This document shows, piece after piece, positions 8,682-17,327 of a DNA stretch of 64,000 nucleotides; the first letter of the stretch is position 1; every line of letters starts with the position of its first letter. The position numbers were made by a program, and so were the translations under genes. The DNA is from Mycolicibacterium bacteremicum (GTDB lineage: Bacteria > Actinomycetota > Actinomycetes > Mycobacteriales > Mycobacteriaceae), in contig NZ_MVHJ01000006.1 in the NCBI RefSeq assembly GCF_002086115.1, positions 62,001 through 126,000 of the forward strand, given 5' to 3'. The notes below the pieces were generated by a model. The model searched no databases. It was not told the DNA's origin and saw nothing but the letters and a program-made list of their open reading frames with translations.

Positions 8682-8983
8682 GCGCCGCCTCTTTCCAGAA
8701 GCAGTGACAGCTACTTGTGCCGAATATCCTTACCGTACAACATTATTCGTGGCCATCGATGGTGAGAGCTTCGCTTCATCGGACGTCGCGGTGCCCGGAG
8801 ATTTCGTTTCCCAACCCCGGTTTGATGGCCTTCGAGCCGGGTAGACCCTCGATTATCGCGACGTGGCGGCCGTCGGCGCTGCGCGCGTGGGTCTCACTAA
8901 CAAGGGAGATCGCGATGCCACCTGTGATCCACCGGGGCACTTGATGGCCCGCAGAGCTTTTCGCCTCACACTACTGCCGCTGA
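8682..8983. other. Gene-free stretch with decayed sequence
   Basis: About 300 bp with no frame that I can relate to a protein family. Part is relatively AT-rich (around 8705-8775) and could have been the promoter of the truncated GAF gene. A frame from 8944 with a lipobox-like LFVLTSC is judged accidental because it stops abruptly and overlaps better-supported sequence. Confidence 0.5.
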
Positions 8984-9379
8984 GGGTGGTGGCGATGCTG
9001 TTGTTCGTCCTCACCAGCTGTCCGTCGAACCGGCGCATGCCGGGCCCGGCTGGCCCCGGCCAAGGAAGAGACCCGGTCGGCCGCCCTGGCCATCGATCTC
9101 TGGCAACGCGGCCGGTCCTCACGCCAGCTCGTCGATGTTCAGCTTTCGAATGCGCGTGACGAGGTGGCGAAGAGTTACGACAGCATTTCTGTGCTGCGGG
9201 CCGAAGACCCGACGGACCTGTACCGCCAGACACTGCTGGTCCAGGTGATGACCGACATCGTCGCCGCGCTCAACCGATCCCACGCCGCCGTACGCGGCCT
9301 GCCCGGCAGCGGTGCGCCAACCGATCTGCGCTCGCAACTGCTCGCCGCGGCCGACCGACTGGAACGCGACTACTGCTGA
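8984..9379 (+). pseudogene. Probable C-terminal remnant of an unknown helical protein
   Basis: The frame is open from 8984 but has no good start. From about 9053 it reads as coherent, protein-like sequence (KEETRSAALAIDLWQRGRSS, then VAKSYDSISVLRAEDPTDLY and ALNRSHAAVRGLPG), ending at TGA 9377-9379. The only in-frame start is GTG 9164, which would give 71 residues. The stop overlaps the ATG of the broken Nramp gene (TGATG), so this was once the upstream partner of that transporter. I cannot name the family. Confidence 0.5.
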
Positions 9380-9640
9380 TGAAGAAGCTGTTCGCGTCGC
9401 GCTCGGGGTGCTCAACGCCATCGGCGGGTTCCTGGACATCGGCGACCTGGTCACCAATGCCGTTGTCGGATCGCGGTTCGGCCTCGCGCTGGCCTGGGTG
9501 GTCCCGGTCGGCGTCATCGGAATCTGCCTATACGCGCAGATGGCCGGTCGGGTCGCCGCCGTCAGCGGGCACACCACCTTCGAGATCATCCGGAACGGCT
9601 CGGTCCACGGGCCCCGTGCTGCGCACCGAATGAGTCGGGC
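9379..9640 (+). pseudogene. Nramp-family metal transporter, frameshifted and truncated
   Basis: ATG 9379 reads MKKLFA and then loses frame. The other frame immediately continues with LGVLNAIGGFLDIGDLVTNA, VVGSRFGLALAWVVPVGVIG and CLYAQMAGRVAAVSGHTTFE, the start of a mycobacterial Nramp-type Mn2+/Fe2+ transporter (TM1 with its DxxN-like DIGDLVTN motif, and TM2). Homology fades after about 75 codons at roughly 9600. The remaining 300 or more residues are absent, and the convergent FAH gene ends at 9640. Frameshift plus truncation means it is non-functional. Confidence 0.75.
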
Positions 9641-10338
9641 TAGCGGACGACGAACGACAGCTCACCGATCCCGTCGATGCCGCCGCGCACCTGCTGGCCG
9701 CGCGTGATCGGGCCGACGCCGGCCGGGGTGCCGGTCATGATGAGGTCACCGGGCGCCAGCGTGACCGACCGCGACAGGTGGGCGATGACATCGGCGACCG
9801 GCCAGATCTGGTCGCCCAGATCGCCGACCTGGCGCAACTCGTCGTCGACGGTGATCCAGATGCGTCCGCTGAGCGGGTCCACCGACGCGGCGGGCACCAG
9901 GGCCGACACCGGGCCGGAGGCGTCGAAACCCTTGGACAGGTCCCACGGCCGCCGGTTCTGCTTCGCGGCGTCCTGCAGGTCGCGTCGAGTCAGATCGACT
10001 CCGACGCCGTAGCCCCACACGTGGTCCAGAGCGGATCCGGCGTCGATATCGGATCCGCCCGAGGACAGCGCCACCACGAGTTCGATTTCGTGGTGCAGAT
10101 TCTCGGTCTGCGGCGGATACGGCACCTCATGCGCCGGTCCGCCGGCATACCCGTCGGCGACGGTGAATACGGCGTCGGCCGGCTTGGTGAAATAGAACGG
10201 CGGCTCGCGATCGGGGTCGGTGCCCATCTCGCGCGCATGGTCGGCGTAATTACGGCCGACGCAGTAGACCCGACGAACCGGGAAGCGCTCGGCGCTACCC
10301 GCGACGTCCAGTGTGGTGCTGTCGATGGCAAACATCAC
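9640..10338 (-). CDS. Fumarylacetoacetate hydrolase (FAH) family protein
   Basis: A 232-residue FAH-superfamily hydrolase/decarboxylase. Visible signatures are VYCVGRNYADHAREMG near residue 25, FYFTKPADAV (about 48), the metal-binding HHEIELVVAL (about 82) and the C-terminal GDLIMTGTPAGVGPI (about 200). Enzymes of this type cleave or decarboxylate diketo acids in aromatic or amino-acid breakdown. Two consecutive ATGs (10338 and 10335) could start it. It stands alone, with its promoter in the 56 bp shared with the divergent flavoprotein gene. Confidence 0.9.
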   Translation of the reverse strand: MMFAIDSTTLDVAGSAERFPVRRVYCVGRNYADHAREMGTDPDREPPFYFTKPADAVFTVADGYAGGPAHEVPYPPQTENLHHEIELVVALSSGGSDIDAGSALDHVWGYGVGVDLTRRDLQDAAKQNRRPWDLSKGFDASGPVSALVPAASVDPLSGRIWITVDDELRQVGDLGDQIWPVADVIAHLSRSVTLAPGDLIMTGTPAGVGPITRGQQVRGGIDGIGELSFVVR

Positions 10339-10394
10339 CGGCCAGCCTATCGCCGCCTCGGTTACCGGGCCGCTTCTCCGGGTAGCCAGCCATC

Positions 10395-11588
10395 ATGAGT
10401 CGCGGGTCCTCGTTCGAGGTGGTCATCATCGGCGGCGGGAACGCGGGCATCAGTGCTGCGGCTCGCCTGATCCGGCAGGGCGTGACCAGCGTCGCGGTCA
10501 TCGAACCCCAATCCGTGCACACCTACCGTCCGCTGCTGTCCTACGTCGGAGGCGGGCAGGCCACCCGGCGTGCGGCCGAACGCATGCAGCGCTCGGTCAC
10601 ACCGAAGGGATGCACCTGGGTGCAGGATGCCGCCATCGCCGTCGACCCGGCCGGCCACACCGTCACCTGCGCCGAGCACGAGACCCTGCGCTATGAGCAC
10701 CTGATCCTGGCCCCGGGCCTGGAGGTCGACGACGAGGAGCTGCCGGGTGTGTTCGCCGCGCTCGACACCGATTCGGTGGCAAGCAATTACGTGAACCGCG
10801 CCGAGCAGACCTGGCGGCTCGTCGAGTCGATGCCGGCCGATGGCCGGGCGGTGTTCACGGTGCCCCGGCCGCCGGTCAGCTGCACCGGGACCACACTCAA
10901 ACCACTGTTCCTGGCCGCCGCACACTGGCAGCGCGTCGGGCGGCCCGTGCACATCACGCTGGTGATCGACCGCCCCGGCCTGCTGGGTATCGCCGGGCTG
11001 GACTACCGGTTGGGGCGGCGACTGGCCCAGCTCGGCGTCGATACGTTGCTGTCCACCACGGTGACCGAGCTGGATCCCGCGCAGTGCGAGATCGGCGTCG
11101 ACAGCGGTGACGGTGTCGTGCGCCGGCTCGGCTACGACATGCTGCACCTCGTTCCGCCCTTCCGCGGACCGCGGTGGCTGGTCGATTCGGGACTGGCGGA
11201 CAGCACATCTCACGGTCTGATCGATGTGGACCCACTCACGCTGCGCCACCGCATCCACGACAACGTGTGGGCTGCCGGGGATGCCGCCACCGTGGACACC
11301 GACCCCTCCGGCGGGGCGTTGCGCCGCCAGATCGCGGTACTGGTCGACAATCTGGTCGCCGTGCGCAACGGCACACCGACGACCTCGGTGTACGACGGGT
11401 ACACCGTGGCACCGATCACCACCGATGCCCACAAGCTGATCGCCGGTGAGTTCGACCGCACCGGTGCCGCGGCGTCCTCGCTACCGTCGATACTCGATCC
11501 CTTCAAGCCACGGCGCAGCGCATGGGCGTTCGACCGGTACGGCCTACCGCAGATCTACTGGAATTTCATCCTGAAGGGCCGGCTGTGA
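10395..11588 (+). CDS. SQR-like FAD/NAD(P)-dependent oxidoreductase
   Basis: A 397-residue flavoprotein of the sulfide:quinone oxidoreductase family, closest in layout to the type found in mitochondria. The FAD dinucleotide motif is VVIIGGGNAGISAAARLIRQ at residue 9. The C-terminal half has NVWAAGDAAT (about 293) and ends with PQIYWNFILKGRL, the family's membrane-anchoring tail. The first redox cysteine is kept (PPVSCTG, about 159). The position of the second, normally in a YDGYTSCP context, reads YDGYTVAP. Classical sulfide oxidation through a Cys-Cys trisulfide is therefore doubtful. Confidence 0.82.
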   Translation: MSRGSSFEVVIIGGGNAGISAAARLIRQGVTSVAVIEPQSVHTYRPLLSYVGGGQATRRAAERMQRSVTPKGCTWVQDAAIAVDPAGHTVTCAEHETLRYEHLILAPGLEVDDEELPGVFAALDTDSVASNYVNRAEQTWRLVESMPADGRAVFTVPRPPVSCTGTTLKPLFLAAAHWQRVGRPVHITLVIDRPGLLGIAGLDYRLGRRLAQLGVDTLLSTTVTELDPAQCEIGVDSGDGVVRRLGYDMLHLVPPFRGPRWLVDSGLADSTSHGLIDVDPLTLRHRIHDNVWAAGDAATVDTDPSGGALRRQIAVLVDNLVAVRNGTPTTSVYDGYTVAPITTDAHKLIAGEFDRTGAAASSLPSILDPFKPRRSAWAFDRYGLPQIYWNFILKGRL

Positions 11589-11609
11589 TCCGGCATCGTC
11601 AGGACGACC

Positions 11610-11864
11610 TCACACACACCCACTGACGCTGATCCGGCGACCGAAGTTGGCGCACACGTTCACATTCGGCGCGGGCGGCGGTGGCACGTAGGCCGGCGGC
11701 GGCAGTGCACTGTCGAGATAACCCAGCGGGTCGGTACAGCCGGACACATTCACATGGAATCCGCCGACCGATCCACACACGGTCGCGCCGGCAGTCGGCA
11801 TCGGTGCGACGCCGAGCGCACCGGCGACGACGGCCACGCCCACCAGCAGTCGGGTAAGTGCCAT
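11610..11864 (-). CDS. Small exported Cys/Pro-rich protein
   Basis: An 84-residue protein with a Sec signal peptide (LLVGVAVVAGALGVAPMPTAGA). The mature part has two similar Cys pairs: VCGSVGGFHVNVSGCTDP and VCANFGRRISVSGCV, separated by a proline-rich linker (PPPAYVPPPPAP). The repeated C-x(n)-G-x-VS-GC pattern suggests a duplicated disulfide knot. No function is known. It lies 6 bp downstream of the hemophore-like gene in the same direction, so the two are probably co-expressed. Confidence 0.75.
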   Translation of the reverse strand: MALTRLLVGVAVVAGALGVAPMPTAGATVCGSVGGFHVNVSGCTDPLGYLDSALPPPAYVPPPPAPNVNVCANFGRRISVSGCV

Positions 11865-11870
11865 GACGGG

Positions 11871-12227
11871 TCAGCCCAACACGTCGTGCTGCAGGGGTGC
11901 CGTCACGTTGCAGCGTGCCCGCAGGTCGGTCAGGGGTTGGCGGATGCCGCGAATTTCATTGGCCGTCTGGGGATTGGCAGCCAGATAGCCGCGCGCCTGC
12001 TCCTTGATCTGCTCGGGCGGCAGGCCCTCCAGTCCGGTGAGAAACGCGTTCACGTCGGGGTGGGTGAACAGGTATCCCGACATCGCAATGTTCACCCCGC
12101 CCGCCACGCCGGCCACGTCGGCTGCGGTGCAGTTGGGTGGCGGTTCGGCGGCGGCCGGCGCCGTCACCGCGAACCCGGCCGCCACGGTCATGGCGGCGAT
12201 GGTGAAGCCTGTGCGCAACGTCGACAT
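11871..12227 (-). CDS. Hemophore-related exported protein (Rv0203/Rv1174c type)
   Basis: A 118-residue protein with a signal peptide (TIAAMTVAAGFAVTAPAAA) and a small helical mature domain bearing two cysteines (PNCTAADVAGVAGGV and RARCNV). The segment SGYLFTHPDVNAFLTGL is typical of mycobacterial heme-binding hemophore-like proteins, which are short secreted four-helix proteins that pass heme to MmpL importers. No MmpL gene is nearby. Heme binding is inferred from family resemblance only. Confidence 0.78.
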   Translation of the reverse strand: MSTLRTGFTIAAMTVAAGFAVTAPAAAEPPPNCTAADVAGVAGGVNIAMSGYLFTHPDVNAFLTGLEGLPPEQIKEQARGYLAANPQTANEIRGIRQPLTDLRARCNVTAPLQHDVLG

Positions 12228-12320
12228 CGGGCACCTCTTTCGTCGATCGGGCAGATGACGCGATCATTGTGACCGACGTGGACGCCGTTGTCTGCGGGTC
12301 CAGCGGAGTCGGTGGTCCGG

Positions 12321-13532
12321 TCAGCCCCGCGGCGACAGCCGCACCGGCAGCCGGTCGATCCCGATCCCCACGTTGTGCACCGGGCCACCACCCGCCCACA
12401 CCGGCTCGCCGGCCAGTTCGATGTCGTAACCCGCTGCCAGCGCTGCGAACACGACCTGTACCTCCTTGCGCGCCAGGTTGGCGCCGAGGCAGAAATGCAC
12501 GCCACCCCCGCCGAAGGACAGGTGCGGGTTGGGTGATCGCCGGATGTCGAACCGGAACGGCTCGGCGAAGACCGTCTCGTCGCGATTGCCCGACGGATAC
12601 CAGAACAACACCCGGTCACCGGCCGCGATATCCTGGCCACCGATCGTCACATCACTGTTGGCGGTGCGGCCGAAGAACAGCACCGGGCTGGCCCAGCGGA
12701 TCGCCTCGTCGGCCGCGGTGACGGCGAGCTCCGGCTGCGCCCGCAGATCGGCCAACTGCCCGGGGCAGTCCAACAGCGCGATCAGCCCCTGGGTCAACGC
12801 ATTTCGGGTCGTCTCGCTGCCGGCGATGGCGAGGATGAGAAAGAACATGTCCAGCTCGAACCCGTCGAGCCGGCCCGCGAGTTTGGTCCACACGTCGTCG
12901 GTGGGATGCTCGCGTTTGTGGGTGCTGAGCCGCTGCGCATAGTCGAACAGCTCGACCTGATAACCGAGCCGGTCCTGCTCGCTGTACCCGTTGTACGGGT
13001 TACCGGTCCGCAGCAGCAGATCGGTGCGCTCGAACACCCAGGGCCGGTCGGATTCCGGGATACCGACGATGTCGGCGATCAGGTGCATCGGCACCTGATA
13101 TGCGATGTCGCCGACGAAGTCGCATGTTTCGCCGGTGGCCGCGTTCGCCAGGATGTCCCCGGTGCGCTCGGCGATGAGCTGCTCGAGGCGGCCGATCATC
13201 CGTGGGGTGAACTCCGAGGTGATGATGCGGCGCATCTCGGCTTGGTCGGGCGGGTCCATCGAGACCAGGGTGCGCCCCGCCGACAGCAGCGGGTCCGGCG
13301 CCATCATCGGCCCGCCGGCGGCGCCGAACGTCTTCCAGTCGCGGTTGGCCTGCTGGATCTCGGGGTGGGTGACGATGGACCAGAACGGGATGGGCGGGAT
13401 GGCGGGGCGGTCCTGGACCGCGTGGTGCCGGTGCACCGGCCCGCGACCACGCAGTTCGGTGAACAGGTCGTGCGGAAAACCGTTGGCGTACAGCGCCGGA
13501 TCGGTCAGGTCGATGTCCAGGACATAGTTCAT
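12321..13532 (-). CDS. Cytochrome P450
   Basis: A 403-residue bacterial P450. The I-helix is LAIAGSETTRNALTQG (about residue 245), the ExxR-containing segment is around DEAIRWASPV (about 285), and the heme-cysteine loop is FGGGGVHFCLGANLAR (about 345-360). It hydroxylates a hydrophobic substrate and needs ferredoxin and reductase partners, which are not seen next to it. The ATG at 13532 overlaps the TetR stop (ATGA); the longer frame to 14132 is the TetR gene read in the wrong frame. Confidence 0.93.
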   Translation of the reverse strand: MNYVLDIDLTDPALYANGFPHDLFTELRGRGPVHRHHAVQDRPAIPPIPFWSIVTHPEIQQANRDWKTFGAAGGPMMAPDPLLSAGRTLVSMDPPDQAEMRRIITSEFTPRMIGRLEQLIAERTGDILANAATGETCDFVGDIAYQVPMHLIADIVGIPESDRPWVFERTDLLLRTGNPYNGYSEQDRLGYQVELFDYAQRLSTHKREHPTDDVWTKLAGRLDGFELDMFFLILAIAGSETTRNALTQGLIALLDCPGQLADLRAQPELAVTAADEAIRWASPVLFFGRTANSDVTIGGQDIAAGDRVLFWYPSGNRDETVFAEPFRFDIRRSPNPHLSFGGGGVHFCLGANLARKEVQVVFAALAAGYDIELAGEPVWAGGGPVHNVGIGIDRLPVRLSPRG

Positions 13533-14113
13533 GTCGGCTCCCCTACGGCTTGGCGGATAAGTGCGCGGACGGTGTCGGCATCCGGTGCCGCACCCAGCAG
13601 CAGGCGTCGGTAGACCAATCCGCCGGCCAGCATGTCGACCAGCGCGTCGGCGTCGGTGTCGCGCGCGACATCGCCGCGGTCCCGGGCCCGTTCCACCGCG
13701 TCGATGGCCTGTTGCCGGCAGCGCCCGGCGAAGGTGTGCAGAGTGTCGCGGATGGTGGCGTCGTTGGTGGCCTCGGCCAGCAGTGCCGGCAGGATGGCGG
13801 CGAGTTCGGGCTCGGCAAGCATGTCGGCGATCGGCAGCAGCGCGGCGAACAGGTCGTCGACGAAGCAGCCCGTGTCCACCCCGTCGGGCGGTTGGGTGAT
13901 CGATACCGCAATGTGCTGGAACAGTACGTATTTGCTGCCCCACCGCCGATAGATGCTGGCCCGGCCGACCCCGGCGCGGGCCGCGATGCCTTCGATGGTC
14001 GCCCCGCCCCACCCCTTTGCCGCCACCTCGGCGATGGTCGCATCCACGATGGCGGCGTCCAGCCGGCTGTCGCGGGGGCGACCCCGCCGCGTCATCGATG
14101 TGGTGACGGTCAC
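13529..14113 (-). CDS. TetR/AcrR family regulator
   Basis: A 194-residue TetR-type regulator with the helix-turn-helix at about residues 20-65 (VGRASIYRRWGSKYVLF) and a TetR_C-type ligand domain. An in-frame ATG at 14095 (MTRRGRPRDS) may be the true start, since the family usually begins with that RGRPRD segment. The gene is the first of a two-gene operon with the P450 (ATGA overlap) and presumably regulates it. Confidence 0.88.
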   Translation of the reverse strand: MTVTTSMTRRGRPRDSRLDAAIVDATIAEVAAKGWGGATIEGIAARAGVGRASIYRRWGSKYVLFQHIAVSITQPPDGVDTGCFVDDLFAALLPIADMLAEPELAAILPALLAEATNDATIRDTLHTFAGRCRQQAIDAVERARDRGDVARDTDADALVDMLAGGLVYRRLLLGAAPDADTVRALIRQAVGEPT

Positions 14114-14229
14114 ACTCGAATACTGAACCCATTAGTTCCGGAATTCAAGCGTCTCGTAAAACTGGCATGCGGATCACCGGGCGGCGGGTAGGGTTCCGGC
14201 GTTCACGCGCAACTGGTCCGACCGGCGGG

Positions 14230-14429
14230 GTGATCTCGCTGGCCGCCTATTCGTGCGGCTGTGGGCGCAGACCGGTGGCGCACTGGCACCGATCGCCGCG
14301 CTGCGCGAGACCAGCATCATCTTCGGCGCACTGATCGGCTCGGTGTTCCTGGGTGAGCGGCTCGGCGCCCGACGGGCCATCGCCGCGGCCGCGGTGCTGG
14401 CCGGTGTGGTGTTGATCAGTATCGGCTGA
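14230..14429 (+). pseudogene. EamA/DMT-family transporter, C-terminal remnant with frameshift
   Basis: The first frame reads VISLAAYS (14230-14253). A one-base shift then continues as LWAQTGGALAPIAALRETS, IIFGALIGSVFLGERLGARR and [15 protein letters not shown] to TGA 14427-14429. These are the last two transmembrane helices of an EamA drug/metabolite transporter, with the signature ALRETS...FLGERLG. The N-terminal eight helices are missing. It is non-functional. Confidence 0.75.
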
Positions 14430-14498
14430 CCTGCCCGGTTCCCGGCTTGGCTAGGCTCGCCAGATGACTGTGGCCCGGGCCCGAGGCTGATCGCCTGC

Positions 14499-15710
14499 AT
14501 GTTCATCATCATCTTGAGCTCGGTTCTCGGGCTGGCACATCTGTACGTGTGGAAGCGATTGATCAAGGACACCACCGGACCGGGCCGCACCCGCAGGCTG
14601 CTGACGGCCGCGTTCCTGGTGTTGGCGGCGCTGTTGGTGATGACCCTGATGGTCCCGCGGTTCACCGGACTGGAGGAGTCGGCATGGTTCGCCTGGCCCG
14701 GCTACATCTGGTTCGCCCTCGTCGGGTACCTGCTGCTGGCACTGCTGGTGCTGGAGCCGGTGCGGCTGGTGCTGCGCGGCTGGGCCAAACGCGGGAACGA
14801 CTCCGGCTCCGCCGCTCCCGCCGCACCGATCGATGCCGGGCCGCCGACACCCGGGCCGCCCACCACCTCGGCCGTCAACCGGCGAGTGTTCCTGGCGCGT
14901 ACGTCCGCGGTCGCCGCCGGCGTCGCGGCGTCGGGCCTGGTCGGCTACGGCGCCGCCACGGCGCTGGGACCGCCGAACATCCTGCAGGTGCCGATCCGGT
15001 TGCCGCGACTCGACCCGGCGTTCAACGGGTTTCGCATCGCGGTGGTCTCCGACATCCACCTCGGCCCACTCCTGGGCCGTAAACACACCGAACGAATTGT
15101 CCGGATGATCAACGAGACCGACGCCGATCTGGTGGCCATCGTCGGCGATCTGGTGGACGGGACCGTCGAGACGCTGGGGCATGCCGCGGAGCCGCTGCAG
15201 GATCTGGTGTCGCGCGAGGGATCGTTCTTCGTCACCGGCAACCACGAGTACTTCGTCGAGGACACCGTGCCGTGGCTGCGGGAGTTGGACCGGCTGGGGG
15301 TGTCCCCGTTGCGCAACGAGAGCACGCCCATCCGGCGCGGGGCTGCGTCGTTCACGCTGGCCGGGGTGAACGACCTGGCCGGCGAAGAACGCGGCGACCC
15401 ACCGGATTACGACCGCGCGCTGGGCGGTATCGACCCCTCGAAGGCCACGGTGCTGCTGGCGCACCAGCCGGTGATGGTCGAGGAGGCGGCGGCGCGCGGA
15501 GTCGACCTGCAGTTGTCCGGGCACACGCACGGCGGGCAGACCTGGCCGTTCCAGTACATCGTCGAGGCGGTGCAGCCGTCGCTGGCAGGGCTGTCGACCC
15601 ACCAGGACACCCAGCTCTACGTCTCGCGTGGCGCCGGCTTCTGGGGGCCGCCGGTGCGGGTCGGGGCGCCGCCGGACATCTCGGTGCTGACGCTGAACTC
15701 CGAGCAGTGA
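14499..15710 (+). CDS. Membrane-anchored metallophosphoesterase
   Basis: A 403-residue protein. Three N-terminal transmembrane helices lie at about residues 1-20, 35-55 and 65-90. A proline/alanine-rich linker with a Tat-like RRVFLARTSAVAAGVAASG segment (about 128) follows, and then a calcineurin-like phosphoesterase domain. All five metal motifs are present: VVSDIHLG (about 184), GDLVDG (about 214), TGNHEYF (about 246), LAHQP (about 321) and SGHTHGGQ (about 342). It probably acts on an envelope or lipid phosphate at the outer membrane face (inference). It is a single gene, with its stop 1 bp from the convergent GntR gene. Confidence 0.9.
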   Translation: MFIIILSSVLGLAHLYVWKRLIKDTTGPGRTRRLLTAAFLVLAALLVMTLMVPRFTGLEESAWFAWPGYIWFALVGYLLLALLVLEPVRLVLRGWAKRGNDSGSAAPAAPIDAGPPTPGPPTTSAVNRRVFLARTSAVAAGVAASGLVGYGAATALGPPNILQVPIRLPRLDPAFNGFRIAVVSDIHLGPLLGRKHTERIVRMINETDADLVAIVGDLVDGTVETLGHAAEPLQDLVSREGSFFVTGNHEYFVEDTVPWLRELDRLGVSPLRNESTPIRRGAASFTLAGVNDLAGEERGDPPDYDRALGGIDPSKATVLLAHQPVMVEEAAARGVDLQLSGHTHGGQTWPFQYIVEAVQPSLAGLSTHQDTQLYVSRGAGFWGPPVRVGAPPDISVLTLNSEQ

Positions 15711-15711
15711 G

Positions 15712-16380
15712 TCAGGAAGGATTGGTAGCGGACACCCCGCTGACCGCCGCATGCTTGGCCGCCAAGAGATGGGTGCGCATCACCGATTCCGCCCACGGCG
15801 CGTCACGAGCGCGAGCGGCGTCCACCAGCTCGAGGTGATGGGCCATGCTGCGCTGCAACTGTTCCGCCGAGTAGCGGTGAAAAGTGCGGTAGACGACGGC
15901 GGGGCGCACCACCGCCGACACCGCGGATGCCAACGCCCTGTTCCCGCTGCCGTCCAGGAAGCGGTCGTGGAAATCGCGGTTGAGCTCGCCGATCAGGCGC
16001 ATGTCCGGCGTCCCGGCGACCAACGCCGCCATCCGTTCGGCGAGCTCTTCGAGCTCGTCGATGTCCCCGTCGCTGAATCGTGGCACCGCCAGCGCTGTGG
16101 CCTGAGGCTCCAGCATCACCCGCACGGAGAAGAACGCATCGATCTCGTCGGCGGTGTAGGACACCACCTGCGCCCCACGGTTGGGCGAGACGACCACCAG
16201 TCCCTCGGCGCCGAGTCGGCGCAACGCCTCGCGCACCGGGGTGCGGCTGAAACCCAGTGACTCGGCGAGGGCGGACTCTTTCAACCGCATGCCGGGCGTG
16301 ATCTCGCCGGCGGCAATCCGTTCGGACAGCAGTTGATAGGCCTGCCCCGCAGCATCGAGTCGTTTGGTCGGCAACGTCAC
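15712..16380 (-). CDS. GntR family regulator, FCD (FadR-type) subfamily
   Basis: A 222-residue regulator. The winged helix-turn-helix lies at about residues 15-75 (RLKESALAESLGFSRTPVRE) and the all-helical FCD ligand domain at about 90-210, with metal-ligand histidines in ELNRDFHDRFL and the later MAHHLELVDA and MRTHLLAAK. GTG 16380 is chosen because it overlaps the stop of the lyase (GTGA); upstream extension would enter that gene. It is the last gene of the seven-gene import/CoA operon, so it probably senses the substrate or its CoA-derived product. Confidence 0.9.
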   Translation of the reverse strand: MTLPTKRLDAAGQAYQLLSERIAAGEITPGMRLKESALAESLGFSRTPVREALRRLGAEGLVVVSPNRGAQVVSYTADEIDAFFSVRVMLEPQATALAVPRFSDGDIDELEELAERMAALVAGTPDMRLIGELNRDFHDRFLDGSGNRALASAVSAVVRPAVVYRTFHRYSAEQLQRSMAHHLELVDAARARDAPWAESVMRTHLLAAKHAAVSGVSATNPS

Positions 16381-17327
16381 TCCGGCCACGCGGCGGCCGC
16401 CAGCTCGTCCCGGCTGCCGCCGCGCGATACGAACGACACCGGGCGTCGTCCGGTCTGCTCGGCGACGAAGTGCACGATGTCGCGGTAGCAATCCAGATCG
16501 ATACCGGTGTCCACACCCAGCATGTCGCAGACGTGCAGGAGATCCTCGGTGGGCGCATTGCCGAGTACCTCGGGGTCGCCCGGGAACCACATGTCACCGC
16601 CGAGACCTCCGAACGCAGTCTCCAGCCAGTCCGCCCCGGCACCCATCGCAGCGATCGCATTGGTCATTGCCAGACCGTTGCGGTTGTGCAGGTGAACTCC
16701 TATATCGAGGTGCGGGTGGCGTTCTCGCACGCGCTGGATGCCGGCAACCATCTCATAAGGATGCTCCATGCCAGAGGTCGCCGCGAGGTACACCCCGTGC
16801 GCACCCGCATCCACGGCGGCATCGACGACGGCCATGGTGCGGTCCCAGACGACCGGACCCGAGGCCGGCGCGAAGAACGCGCAGGCGACACCGACCGCGA
16901 GGTCGGCGCCCGATTCACGCACCAGCGGCCCGATCTCGGCGAGCTCGGTCAACAGCTGGTCGGTGGTGCGGTTCTGGTTGCGCCGGCTGACCTCTTCGTC
17001 CGCGGAGATGACGACGGTGATCTCGTCCAGTCCGGTCTGCACCGCCCGTTGCGCACCCCGCAGGTTCGGCACCAGACCTCGGTACCGCACACTTTGTGGC
17101 CGTGGCACTTTGGCCATGATCTCGGCCGCGTCGGCGAGCTGCGGCAGCACCGACGGATGCGCGAATGACACCGCCTCGATCTCCCGGACACCGGCATCGA
17201 TCAACCGCTGCACCACCTCGACCTTGACCTCGGTGGGGAGCACCGGGTCGAAGACCGCTTGCAGCCCGTCGCGCAACCCGACCTCAACAACGCGGATCTG
17301 CCCGGGCAACGCCGGTAGGACGCTCAT
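16377..17327 (-). CDS. HMG-CoA lyase-like enzyme (DRE-TIM metallolyase family)
   Basis: A 316-residue TIM-barrel lyase. The divalent-metal Asp sits in VEVGLRDGLQ (about residue 14-23) and the His pair in VHLHNRNGLA (about 213). True HMG-CoA lyases have a catalytic Cys in a GGCPYAxGAxGN loop. Here that loop reads FGGLGGDMWFPGDPEVLGN, with Asp in place of Cys. The reaction may therefore be a related acyl-CoA retro-aldol cleavage or a Cys-independent variant. ATG 17327 overlaps the CoA-transferase stop (ATGA). The context implies that it cleaves the CoA ester made by its neighbour. Confidence 0.85.
   Translation of the reverse strand: MSVLPALPGQIRVVEVGLRDGLQAVFDPVLPTEVKVEVVQRLIDAGVREIEAVSFAHPSVLPQLADAAEIMAKVPRPQSVRYRGLVPNLRGAQRAVQTGLDEITVVISADEEVSRRNQNRTTDQLLTELAEIGPLVRESGADLAVGVACAFFAPASGPVVWDRTMAVVDAAVDAGAHGVYLAATSGMEHPYEMVAGIQRVRERHPHLDIGVHLHNRNGLAMTNAIAAMGAGADWLETAFGGLGGDMWFPGDPEVLGNAPTEDLLHVCDMLGVDTGIDLDCYRDIVHFVAEQTGRRPVSFVSRGGSRDELAAAAWPE

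Noticed and set aside
8944..9159. Frame with a lipoprotein-like N-terminus (LFVLTSC)
   Set aside because: No coherent mature protein; it overlaps the better-supported remnant frame and has no Shine-Dalgarno.
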